Shown here in pieces: positions 52,818 through 64,000 of a stretch of DNA of 64,000 bases (position 1 is its first letter; every line of letters begins with the position of its first letter). This stretch comes from Cinclus cinclus (taxonomy: Eukaryota; Chordata; Aves; Passeriformes; Cinclidae). The position numbers and the translations under genes are program-made. The notes below the pieces were generated by a model. The model had not been told where the DNA came from. It saw nothing but the letters and a program-made list of their open reading frames with translations, and did no database searches. Location of the stretch: positions 90,206,259-90,270,258 of the forward strand of contig NC_085047.1 in assembly GCF_963662255.1 (NCBI RefSeq), written 5' to 3'.

Positions 52818-53819
52818 AGTATTAAGCATTCACATAGGAGCTGTGGAGTTTCCCTGTAGCCATGAGTCTGCTGCTGAGGAGATGATTGCTGGGAGAATCG
52901 TGCTGCTGTGTGTTCCACAGGAACCCCAGCATGGAAGTGCTTTCTGGCTTGTATAACTGTGCATGAGGACATACTCCCCTAAGAAACAGGGATTATTAGC
53001 TGGATAGCCTGATGGTGTGGCAGCTTCAGAGGTTAATCTTGTTTTACATACCAGAAATTCACTTTTTATTGATGTAGAAGTCAAGATGCTAATAATGAGT
53101 GCTCAAGAAGGTGTGGTTATGGATGAGATCAGAGTAAGATTGAATGACTCTCCACTTGCTATTCCACATAATTCGAAGATGACACTCAGAGAAAATAGAC
53201 CTTTACTGCATTGCTACTGACAGCAAAATGCAAGTTGAGTTAAAACTGTATCACTTATAGATCTAAAGAACCAATTGTTTGAAAACTACTGATCAGATTA
53301 CAAGTCACAATCTTTGCTGAAGCAAAATAACCCTGCTTCCCCTGCAGCTCATTCCTTTCACAGTTTTTGTTGTTCAGGTAGTGTACCTAAGTGTCCCTGG
53401 ATTACTGAAACTCAGGCTAGCACATCTAATACTCTATTACATATTACAATTTGAGAAAAAAGTCCACCTGAATCATGTGATCAGTAATGTACTATATTTC
53501 TGGTGTTAGAAAGTGCCTCTGAGCAAAATAAGGCGGGAGAGTGTGAGGAAAGGGCTGCATTAAATGTGGCTATAAGTCCCTGATTAGTGATTTGATTTCT
53601 AGTGTCTGTCTTCCTGTATTAAAATCATTGGACTTTTAAAAAATAGGTGACCCTGTCATTTTCCTCAAGGCTCTTGAGAAGTGATGTTTAAAAGAATATA
53701 CACACTTACTTGGCAGTCATAACTACTGTGACCTTTCCAAGTTTATCATGTAATGGAGTATGATGTGTAAGAGAGAAATTAAGGAGAAAGAATGATGAAA
53801 TTAAGCCAAGCACAAGGAC

Positions 53820-53857
53820 TCTTTTTTTTTCTTTTTCTTTTTTTTTTTTTTTCCTTA
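53820..53857. repeat. T-rich homopolymer stretch
   Basis: T runs with isolated C, about 38 bp. A 92-codon frame that crosses it is a chance frame. Confidence 0.9.
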
Positions 53858-55654
53858 AGAGATTTGACAAATAATGATAATTATGTACTTAGGGAGTGTT
53901 CCTCAATGAGACCTGGGCCCAACATCAGACACCTCCCAGGCACCTCTGCTGTGGCTCTGACAGTCCCCAGGAAGCTATTCCACCTCCTCTTACCTAATGA
54001 GTGGCTTAGTGCTCAGGCCAGCCCCCTCTTCCAGGGCCTTCATGGAACTTCCCAGCTGCCAGATGAATAACAAAAGAGTCTTTCTTCCCATAATAATAAT
54101 AACCTATTTGTTTTCTGCATATGCAGTTTTCTAGCAACCTTTTTCTGTCCTTCTTGATCTTGCATTTTGTGCTGAACAGGGAGAAATGTGTCTGAGCTTT
54201 GGGAAAGGGAGGTACACATGATCGTGATAAAAAAAATAAATACCTTAACATTCTGCCACTGGCTGTTATAACAGCTATATTTTCAGTCAATTTCCATGGG
54301 GTATTTTGCAGTTTTCAGCATCTCCAACAAAAGATAATGGCTTACTTTAAAAGATGGAGGAATTTGTGCAAAAGTTGACAGTGTATTTTATAAATTGCTC
54401 ATTTACATGTTTGGAAAGCTAAGATATGTTCGCTGTGTGAGAACAAAAAACTACAGAGCCACAAAGACAGGATGCAATTCAGGGATAATTGTGCTAAATC
54501 TCATTTTATACATAAATTGGGACACATCTATTAAGTCCTGAAAAGATTAGTTGTTTGCTTAGCTCAAACCTTTGAGAGGTTTGTAGACTTACCATAAGAT
54601 TGATTATCTTGTTAAAATTTTTCATTAAAATTCACATAGGTTTCAATCCTCATGATCTGCTTTGCTTTTTCCTCTCTTCACTTGTAGCTAAGCTGTGTTT
54701 AAGTAATTAATAGTCCAAATAGAATGGCACCCCTGAGCTCTTTAGTTGAAAATAGGTCAAGTCAAAATGATCTCTTACTGCAGAATACTCTACTGTAGTA
54801 CAGCTCAGAAATGTTTTGACTTTATTTCTTTGCCAACATGTAGTGTTATGACTTTTTAAAACAGAGGGGCAAAGAGAAGAAAGGTCTCAAGGGCACCTTT
54901 GCTGCTTCATAAGGTATAATTGCATTTCACACAGAAGTTTAAAATTACTTTAGGAATTTCTCTTGCAGCTCATGTCAAAAATATCTGTTCAAGTAAATAA
55001 CTCAGGCATTTAACTAGGGTCCCAAGCAACCCCAACAGGACTTCATGCTTCCCCAGGCTATATCCTTTGATACATCTTGTCTGTGTTGACATGTTCTGCC
55101 TGTCCTGGACTGGCCTCAGTATCACAGAACCAGGGCAAAACTAGGGAGCAGGAAGCCAGACCACCTCTCATGCAAGCAAAATATTGAATAAAGTTGAAAA
55201 CTAATGCAGATGAATGAAGAGAAATACAAGACAAGTACATGTTTTAAACTATATAATGATTTTAAATTATATCTAGGGAATGCATTAATGGAAATGAAAT
55301 CAAATTAAAAGATCCTTCTTCTGGAAGACAGAAAGTGAAGGGCAGCAATATCTCTTTAAATCTTATTTTAAACGGCATTGAATATGCTCACATCTCTTCC
55401 TATATTGCTCTTTTCATAGCAACAGAGAAACATGAGGCTTCACAGAAGTGGGAGGAGACCTCCACATTAAACAAGGGAAATAAATGGGCTGGAAACCAAG
55501 GGGAAAATGCAGAGAGCAGGGTTTGTAGCAAAGATGATGGGATCCTTTTGTAGTGCATATCCACCCTGCAAAACAAAACAGGCATTTCTGAAAGGAGAAG
55601 GGTGAAGCTGAGGTGTTGAATTTGAAGTGACTGGTATGGCAAAAAGAGAGAAGG

Positions 55655-56562
55655 AGGGCCCAATACTGTTTGGCATCCTCTTTGAGTACATGGGAGGATT
55701 GCATGCGCTCTCAGATGGCACCAAAACAAGTGATGCTCTTTATGTGCTTGAGGGAAGAGATGCCATCCATAGAGACCTTTCTTTACAGGCTTGAGGAGTG
55801 AGCCTGAGCAAATACTATGAATGAGGTCAAGTGCAAGGTCCTGCACCTGGGTTAGGGCAACCACCAGTATTCATACAGAACGAGGAATAAACAGACTGAG
55901 AGCAGCCCTTGTGGAGAAGGACTTGGCAGTACTGGCAAGTAAAAAGCTGGACATGAGCTGTCAATGTGAGCTTACAGCCCAGAAAGCCAGTTGTATCTTG
56001 GGCTGCATCCAAAGCAGCATGGCCAGCAGGGCCCCTCTACCCTGCTCTGCTGAGGCTTCACCTCTGGTACTCCATCTAGCTCTGGGCTCCCAGCAAAAGA
56101 AAGACATGAAGCTGTTGGAGCAAGTCCAGAAGAGCATCATGATAATGGCCAGAGGGCTGGAAGTCTTCTCCACTGAAGAAAGGCTTGAGATTGTGTTTCT
56201 CAGCATAGAATAGAGAAGGTTTGGAGGAAATCTTGTGGTTTTTCAATACTTAGAGGGGGTTTATAAGGAAAATAGGTGGAGACTTTTCACCAGGGTCTGT
56301 AGAGACAGGAAAAGAGGCAAAGCTTTTAAACTAAAAGAATGTAATATATACTGGCTATATTTTTTTTTTTTCAATGAGAATAAGGCAGGTTGTCCAGAGA
56401 AGTGTGGATACCCTGTGGTTACTCTGAATTGTTCAAGGCCAGGCTGAACAGGGCTTTGAGAAACACAATCTTGTGAAAAATGTCCCTGCCCATGGCAGGG
56501 TGGCTGGAACTAGATGATCTTTATAGGTCCCTTCCAACCCAACCTACGATAAGTCTATGATA
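55655..56562 (+). mobile_element. CR1 LINE, 5'-truncated 3' end
   Basis: Sense CR1 runs from about the TTTGCAGATGACACC-like segment (near 55710) through the end of ORF2 and the 3' UTR. It ends at TCTATGATA near 56562, close to the normal CR1 3' terminus. Hallmarks include AAGTGCAAGGTCCTGCACCT, CTGGACATGAGC, GTCCCTTCCAACCCAACC and the terminal TCTATGA. A 12-T run (56360s) is an internal expansion. This is the longest CR1 copy in the window. Confidence 0.92.
55821..56213 (+). pseudogene. CR1 ORF2 C-terminal remnant
   Basis: A 130-codon open stretch inside the CR1 copy encodes a degraded C-terminal end of the CR1 ORF2 protein (reverse-transcriptase family). Recognisable pieces are KLDMSCQCELTAQKASCILG and KKDMKLLEQVQKS. 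The Met start is fortuitous: the full ORF2 begins kilobases upstream in an intact element. Endonuclease and catalytic reverse-transcriptase domains are missing, so it cannot be active. Confidence 0.85.
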
Positions 56563-59500
56563 CAGGAAGAAATCTTTTCATATAGCATATGTAATGGTCT
56601 CCTCTTCCACTTATTCTCTAAACTTGGATGGACTATTTCTTCAAAGGTTTAAGTGATCAGTGTAACCTAGAATAAGCCCCTAAGCATGATGCAGGTTAGC
56701 ATTTTGTTATATTTGGACCAGCCAAATTTCAAAACAAAATAGCTGTCTCTCAGTTTAAGAGCTCATGTCCACTCTAGTGCATCTTCACTGTGATTAGCTT
56801 AGAGAAGTGGAAACATTGCCTCAACTGCTTCCTGACAACCTTGTAGGCCATGCTGGTTGACAAAAGTGGTCAGAGTCACACTTACCCTAGTGGAGACAGG
56901 GAGATAAATTAGCATAAACTGCAGTGATTGAATGACAGGAGATTTATGTTGCTGCCTGTTTGAGGGCTAGCAAGGAAAGAGCTGTAGGGGAAAACTCGAC
57001 TTGTACAATCATTGTCACTACCCAAAAGGCAATAAAATAACAAACTGCTTAAGGATTCAGATAAACTGTTGGGCTGCACATCTCAAATTTTCTCCAGTAT
57101 GGGGAAAATAGCTTCAGTCAGATAGTTTGCCCTTGCCTATCATGATCAGCCTACAGTTCTGGCAATTTCACAATTTCATTTACAATCAGCTGTTTTTCAC
57201 AGGCTTCCACCCATGACATTAAACCTGCAGGATAGATTGATAGATAAATGGAAATTTTTAGTTTTCAGAGCTTACTGTAGACCAAGAAATGTGGTATGTT
57301 CACAGCTAAAAAAAAAGTGTTAGGTTTTTTATAAACAAGGTCCCTTGGTAGTCTTGTTGCTCTTGCAAGTAGACATCATAGGAAGCTCAGCCAAAGTGGT
57401 GCTTCTTTGCTGGCTTCACAGGTACATCTGTCCTCAAGGGAGGGTCAGGATGGACAAGAACCCAGCAAGTCCTTAGAGAAACTCAGGGGGGAAAAGGTTG
57501 AAATATTAGCAATTGTGCTGTTTCTCACTTTCCATTACTTCAGTGTGATCTAGAAGCTGGGTGAAAGCACTTGGCAGTTAAGTTTTGGGATTTTTTCTGA
57601 ACTGATTTCCAAGTTTGGTGTGGACAGTTAAAGTCCTGCAAAGGCATGTGTGAGCCACAAGTAGTCTAAACTTGAGTTACTCTTCAAATGGCACTGTCAA
57701 GCCACACTGAATGGATGTCACAGGATCTTCTGTTGCAGTGGTCTAAACTGCAATGGCAGGTCAGGGATCAGACTCTGTTTTAGCCCACACCTTACTTTGG
57801 TTAAGGTCAAGGATTTATTTAATTTTCAATTTTAATTTCAGTGTTTGTTTTTCTGTAATACATCCAAGTTTTATACGTAGGACTCCACTTAAACATTTGG
57901 TACTACTTACCATTCCAAAGCTGAATACAAGCATAGGTCAGCTAAGAAAACAGAATGTACAGTTCTGTAATGCAATGCAATACAATATATTAGATAAACA
58001 AAGAATTTAGTTGCTTTATGAGGACAATCAAATTCAACAGAAGAAAGTATTGAAAAAGTAAGTGTAACCCTGACAGTGACAGAGCTTCCAATTTTCCTCT
58101 CTTGTTCAATAGCTGAGTAATCTTTTGTCATATGGTAGTGGCATAAACTAAAATTTTATTCAGAGCAGGAAATTTTTTCTACATATTGTATCAGCTGAGA
58201 TTACTTCTCAGAGTTCTATGGTGTGTACCAAGCATATCTTTGCAGTCATGTATTTTACTATGAATTGAAGCATCAATTGTTTCAGATTAGATGGATGGAG
58301 AAAAAACAAAATTATTTTTCCTAGACAGTGAATATTTTTCAGTATTTTTGTAACCTCCACTGAATAAATATTTTTAATTGAGTTAATCCTTGGTATCCTT
58401 GTAAAGCATACGATTGTCATCCTACTCTTACAGCCGGAGAAATTTGAGGATTAAAGGTTAGATTAGTGTTCAAACCCTCACGGACAGGCTTGGCAATTCT
58501 AATTAAAATCTGCATAACTTCATTTTTGGATTTCATCCTGATGCTCTTCTTCCTCCAGGGCAAAAAATCTGCTCTACTCAAAGAAATAATCATTGCCATA
58601 GTATGGAAAAATACAATATAAAACTGTACTGGGCCTGTAATTCATTAGAATAATCCTCTTTTCATTATAAACTGCATCATTGAATGCAATTCAAAAATCT
58701 GACTGTGTCCAAATGAAAATGAATTTGAGGTTCATTGTCTTTTGAAGTATAAGCTATTACAGAGCTTTCTTCCCCTGATGTTTAGGATAATAACTGCTCC
58801 CAAACTAAATTTACTTGTAGCCAGTTTATTCCTCAAAAAACCCTTCTTCTTTGGTAGTTTTTTCCTTATATTGGGACATCATAAACACATCACTTTTTAC
58901 CCCCACATTGCTAGTGTGAGCTAATTTAATTATTTTCATAATCTCATGTTCAAAACAAATATTCAAATTATAATTTTGATACTCATGATTGGATTGGGTA
59001 TTTCATTTGGGAAACTTTTTTGGTATTCACTGGAAGTTAGTAGAGAACCAACACCTCAATGCAGTAGGAGTTATTTCTTGTTTCTGTCTTGTTTGCAATA
59101 TCTAACACTCTTGATTGTTATTAGGTTCAGAATCTGAACTGAAAACAAGAACATTGGCTCTACAGTGACTTCTTAAATCCCTTTATCTAAATTATAATCA
59201 GGTTTTCAGAAATGGGTGTATAGAAACATACACCAGGGGTTCATTCATAAGGAACAACTGTTGAATGCTGAGTACTTTATGGATGACCTTGCTTCAGATG
59301 TCATGTTCAAACCCTTCAGGGAAAACACTAACTCAAGACCTTACAGTTCACCCAAGACTTTACAGGACTTCTGTGTTTGCTGCCTTTAGGCCAACAGGAA
59401 TTCACTACAAGTAGGATTCAAAGGTCAAACAAAAACTTATCACTCGTCTTCCTTTTCATCTTCACCACTCTTCACCTCTCTTGCAGCAAGCACCAGTTTC

Positions 59501-60780
59501 AAAATCAAGGAATTCCTGTGCAAGGTAGAAGATGAAAACCAGCCACTTTTGTTAGTCAATTTCCCAGTAAAGCATTTTCTCAGTGTGAAATGAGGCTTTT
59601 TCAATATTAGAGAAGCTGTTAATTTTGCCAATTTTATTTTCAGCAGGGGAAAAAAAAGGACATTTCAGCCCATATCTCCATGCTTAAGTTTCTATACCTT
59701 GGTCCTTGTCAATAGTGTCTTCAATGAAAAACACTGTCCTTCACCCAGCAGATCAAGCTCTTTTACCTGATTCCATCCCCCATGTCCAGGAACAGCAGTG
59801 GCTCAGTGAGGGGGAGAAAACGCAGTGAAATGTAGCCCAGCCCAGTAATTTAACTTATAGGGGAACAGTCAAATGAAGTAGAACTACAGATCCATAAAGA
59901 CATCTACCTGTAACTGGATATTTTGACAGTCTGGGGTCTTGTCTGGAATTTTTTGATAATTTGCTTTAGTTTTGTTCAATATGAGAAAGAAATTATAGAA
60001 GAATTAAAAATTCTGTCAGAACAAAAATTCTGATTTCTCAGGCCAATGGGTTGTTATTGCATTTCTTACACATAAAACCAAATGACTGCTACTAAAAGGC
60101 AGTCACAAATCAACCTCCTCTTGGTAACTGCTAATTCTGCCTTGGGTAAATTCAATACATAATTGCCTGCAAAGAAAGATAGAAGTAAAAGCCAGGGAAG
60201 ACTTAGTCTTCTTCCTTTATACCCACCGCTTACTATATTGTGGCTCTCATTTCTTGAAAAAGTAACAAGAGCCCTCATCCAGCAGTAGAATGCTTACCTG
60301 GCAATTAAAAGATTCTTTCAACATTCTCATATCAGAGAACTTCCTGTATTTCATTCACAGGAATTGATGGAAATAAAATTTTGGGCAACAGAATCAACAG
60401 GGCAGGTGGTCAGGAAATCTGGGGAAGAGGATGCTTGTAAGAACCTATGTTTTAACCAGAGGTAGAATTAGTTAGTGCCAAGGAAGAAGAATCAATAGGT
60501 AAGATGTCCAAGAGCTGCTGAAATTTCTCTGTGTGTGTGTGGCTTAGCAGAATGCAAAAGTGACTAACCCTAAGGCAAAAAGACCCTGAGAAATTCACAA
60601 GGGAAGACAGACATTGGTATTTTACTACAAAAACAACTTAATGGAAAGAACACTTTGGATTTCCTTGGGCAGTGTTCTAGGTCTCAGTGTTAATGAAACT
60701 CTGTAAGGAACATCTGGAAGATCTGTTTTCCCTAAATGTTTTACATACATAGCCAAAGACAGGCAGTTCATAACTTACCC

Positions 60781-60848
60781 TCCCCCCAAAAAAAACCCAA
60801 AAACAATAAACCACCCAATCGCAAACAAAACCATCCCCAACACAATAA
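60781..60848. repeat. A/C-rich low-complexity stretch
   Basis: CCCCCC and A8 blocks followed by A/C-rich sequence (AACAATAAACCACCC). No T-rich complement nearby and no gene. Confidence 0.8.
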
Positions 60849-63800
60849 GATCACACTTCTACAAATATTTAATAATGTACTATATTCATAGTGAGATTGG
60901 GGCAGGAGTATACCATCATAAACCCATCACAGTCAGCTGGAGTCTTTATTGTATTTCATTTGGGCTGATGAAGAGCCCATGGCTGAAGAACTGAAAAGAC
61001 AAGAAAAAACTGGGTCAGCAGAACAGCATACTGACTGTAAGTAAATAAACACATAGATTTTTTTAGGTATCAAAATATTTCCCATTGTTATGCTCTGAAC
61101 TGACAGCAAAATACAAGTTATTTTAAAATGATCTGGATCATTCATCCCATATTATGGTGGTAATAGACCCTTCATTTTTCCTCATGAAGTAGAATGCTAC
61201 TGTAGGGACTGGTAAATTAGCTGCTGCCTCTGTTAGTCAGAATCCATCAATCACACTGCAAAAACCTAAACACTTCTAACTTATGAAATGGGAACAGGAA
61301 ACAGGAATAATCCATTTTGTTGCCATTCACTGAAGTTCCTCATGTTGCTTTAAGAAACTCCTAAGTTTCTTTTAGGTAGGAGGAATTAACTTAAAATGCT
61401 GCTTGTATTGTATACTGTATGGGGTTTAGTAGCTCTGTTTAAGGCCAGGGAAGAGCATTTATGAAATAAATATGACAACTGGTCTGTTTTTCCTGCAGTG
61501 ATAAACCCATTGAAAGCAACCATGTGCTGTCTTAAACCAGTGTGCATTAAAGACATGGTAGCACTGTTAATATTTGGTTTCATGTACACAGTCAAGCCCT
61601 TTGAAGTTCAGCAGCCATCCTGATTACACTGAAGTGTGGGCAAAGAAAAGTTTCTCCCTGCTTCCTCTGACAAAATAACTATCCCCACTTTATGATCCTT
61701 TCAGCTTTGATCTCTCACTTTGTTAACTTCATATGAGAGCACATGTTTCATGGGGACTCATCTAAAAGGAGTATTTTAAAATTATGTAATTAGCATATTA
61801 TAACCATGAAAATAAGGCAATATTTCTCAGTCATGGTATATGCTCTGTTGTTTCTGCCTTTCTTTCTCTTCTATCAAGGAACAACTTTGTTAATACTATT
61901 TTGGTAACAGCTTAAATGTTTTCTTCTTATCTCTACTTCTTGGGATGATTCAACTGCTCATTAAAATGCCTAATGTCCTGACAGCTACATTCAGCCCCAT
62001 GCATTTGTAAAGTCTAAATTAAGTCCATCAGATAACTTAAAATTTCATTTGTATAGACAAAAACAAGCACTGGAAATAACTGAAAAACATCACAATATTC
62101 ACAAAGAGGAATACTGCTAGGGGAGAAAAGCTGGAAGCATCAGCTAAGACTCCTATCCCTTTTACTGAAAAAGTAGTCCAGAACCAAACCTTCCCCACTT
62201 TTCCTTTCTGGCCCTGTCTTCTTCATGCTCAGGATACAGCACTTTATATAACCCTCCTGGCTCATGTGCCTCAGGGACAGTAAGGTTGGGCCTAGGGATA
62301 GACCTGTGGCACTTCTAGCTTGCCCAAGACACATGTTGCATATTTCTTGCATTAATTTGTCAAAAAGTTTTCATGCTATTCCTGTCTTAGTCCAAAGTGT
62401 AGATACTTTAAATCAAGAATGCTGCCTAGTTTACAAAGCATCAGACAACTCACAAGTCATGAGCTCTTAACTTCTTGAGACACGTTCACATTATGTTTCC
62501 TAAAACTTCACTTACTAAACAATGCTTAAAAAATAAAAAAAAAAAGCCTTCTAGATTTATGCAAAGCAAAACAATCCAGAATCACCCAAACCTCTTCCAT
62601 TAGCAACACTCCCACCCCCCATCCCGAGGGCATCACCTGCACAGGAGAACATCCCAGCTGCACATGGCAGCAGCAGTGCAGGATGCAGCCAGCACTGCCT
62701 CTGCATCACTGCTCCAGGACTCAGGGTGGAAAACAACTACTGCTTAGTAAGAGGGGCAGTAAAACATTTTAATCAGGCAGCTCAGTTGCAGTCTGACAAC
62801 TCTCTGGGAGCAAGGTAATTAACAGCAGCTGACACAGTCTGAAAGTCAGCACTGGCAGTAGTTTTCCCCTCTGGCTGCTTCCATAAAATCAGGGCACCTG
62901 TGATGACTATTGCCTGTCCTCTGTAAGCCTCAGGGTTTCTGGAGTCCTCTCACAAGTGTATAAGGAATTGTTGCTACAGTAATTATCCCCTACCTTGTCA
63001 GCATCTTGGAACCAAGAGCAAATTTGATTTGTGTTTGTCTATATGCAGAAACAGGTCACCAGATGAAACTGGTTGTCTTATTTCAGTTATCATACAGGTG
63101 ACTATAAGCACAGCAGGAGGTTGTTCAGAGTGGCAGTGTAACCCCGTTAGTCTTTTCTCAGTTAAATTTGTGGGATTCATTTGTTTACAAAGAAGCTGAA
63201 CTCCAGCAGAAGTCTGTTCTTAGCTCTACTATAGTTCTCCATGTTAAGATCACATCCCAGCACACTAAACGTGACTGCAGCAATACGAGCACCAACAGAT
63301 GAGGTTGGGTTTCTTTCAAATGTGTGGAAAAAATCATTAGGAAAACAAAATGCCAAACCCAAGTGACTATTAGGAAAAAGCAACAGTCCTGCCCATCTGT
63401 TATGGTACAACTTCTAACTGTTTCTTTCTGTTTTCTTGGTATCTTTCATAATTCCTTGTCTCTCCCCCTTCCTTTCACTGGACCTTGTTCTTTATTTTTA
63501 TAATCTCTAAGAATCCAGCAGTCATACCAGCAATGATTACTCCTGTGATCTATGACAACCTACTTGTGCTTCCAGTCTTATGATGGCTATTCTGCCTCCA
63601 GTTTAAAAAAACCCCACTATATTACTGCACTATAGTTACATCTCAGTTAGCTTAATATAATCAGTTAATATTTCCATCAAACTAAATAAGCATTTACTTA
63701 GCTTACTTTTAGGAAAAAAAAAAAAAACAGGGCATGCTGTCATAGAAGAAGGGCAACTTCTTACTTGCCTTGGTTATCAAGGCATGAAGCTTTGGGGTCA

Positions 63801-64000
63801 GACTATATTTCCATAACAGTACTGCCATTTCTTTGCAGTGCATTCTCTGGAGTAACTTACTGCATAAGAAAGTAGAATCTAAAAAAACAAGGAAGGCTAC
63901 CTAAGTGGAGTAGACATTGGCAAGTTTTGGGGTGCAGCAGATAAATCCATGCTATGCTGATGAAGCAATCAAATTTGTCAGCCTGGAAAGAATAAGATAC

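Larger units (their letters stand above)
49601..64000 (+). other. sequence downstream of exon B, probably opsin intron 3
   Basis: The donor at 49601 is a good match (GTAAG), so a further exon encoding helix 8 and the cytoplasmic tail is expected. By eye I found no acceptor followed by a plausible opsin tail in these 14.4 kb. A short, poorly conserved tail exon could be missed, so its absence is not certain. The region contains a probable solo LTR (52405-52817), a CR1 3' fragment (55655-56562) and simple repeats. Stretches 49780-52400, 52820-55650 and 56570-64000 hold nothing else I can support. Confidence 0.6.

Noticed and set aside
54127..54192. CAG followed by a short open frame FSSNLFLSFLILHF
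   Set aside because: Only about 22 codons before a stop, no basic residues where helix 8 needs them, and no supporting splice context.
55400..55864. 154-codon open frame on the minus strand
   Set aside because: Overlaps the antisense of the CR1 copy and flanking unique sequence; no independent coding evidence.
57325..57474. Open stretch beginning VFYKQG after a TTAG, reminiscent of a helix-8 start
   Set aside because: It needs an extra valine codon, has a weak acceptor, and the following sequence is leucine-rich without a helix-8 Cys.
1..64000. CRISPR arrays, bacterial operons, tRNA or rRNA genes
   Set aside because: No regularly spaced direct repeats with unique spacers, no tRNA cloverleaf and no rRNA-like sequence were seen; the window is vertebrate nuclear DNA.

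Overview
The window is AT-rich vertebrate nuclear DNA, almost certainly avian and probably passerine. The repeats support this: chicken-repeat-1 (CR1) LINE fragments in both orientations, short solo retroviral LTRs of the kind common in songbird genomes, and no Alu-like or other abundant recent SINEs. Nothing resembles a bacterial operon. Almost all open frames longer than 60 codons look like chance frames, repeat-derived frames or microsatellite translations.

The one real protein-coding gene seen is a partial opsin on the + strand. Two internal exons are clear: exon A at 20812-21137 (TM3 to TM5) and exon B at 49367-49600 (TM6 to TM7, with the retinal-binding lysine and NPIIY). They are separated by a 28,229-bp intron. 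Exon phases fit each other and both exons have GT/AG splice sites. Residue choice fits the TMT (teleost multiple tissue) branch of the OPN3/TMT encephalopsin family better than OPN3 itself. The N-terminal exon (TM1-TM2) is not in the 20.8 kb upstream. The C-terminal exon (helix 8 and tail) was not recognised in the 14.4 kb downstream. The window is therefore a slice through the middle of a large gene.

Region by region: 1-20811 is intron 1 (or upstream sequence if a further exon was missed). It carries a 628-bp solo LTR with a 5-bp target duplication (11338-11965), a degraded LTR-like segment (about 13780-14056), and a 502-bp solo LTR with a perfect 6-bp target duplication (16421-16922) nested inside an older CR1. 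Intron 2 (21138-49366) holds a triplet microsatellite, two CR1 fragments, a polypyrimidine stretch, several simple repeats and a 332-bp, about 66-copy CCCTT/AAGGG pentanucleotide tract. From 49601 on come a probable 413-bp solo LTR (52405-52817) and a longer CR1 3' end with a remnant of its ORF2 (55655-56562). The rest is unremarkable non-coding sequence.

Functionally, the two exons encode the part of a Gs/Gi-type non-visual photoreceptor that carries the chromophore lysine, the Glu181-position counterion, the ECL2 disulphide cysteine and the ERY G-protein switch. All of these are intact, so the gene looks functional rather than pseudogenised. No new multi-gene system was found.
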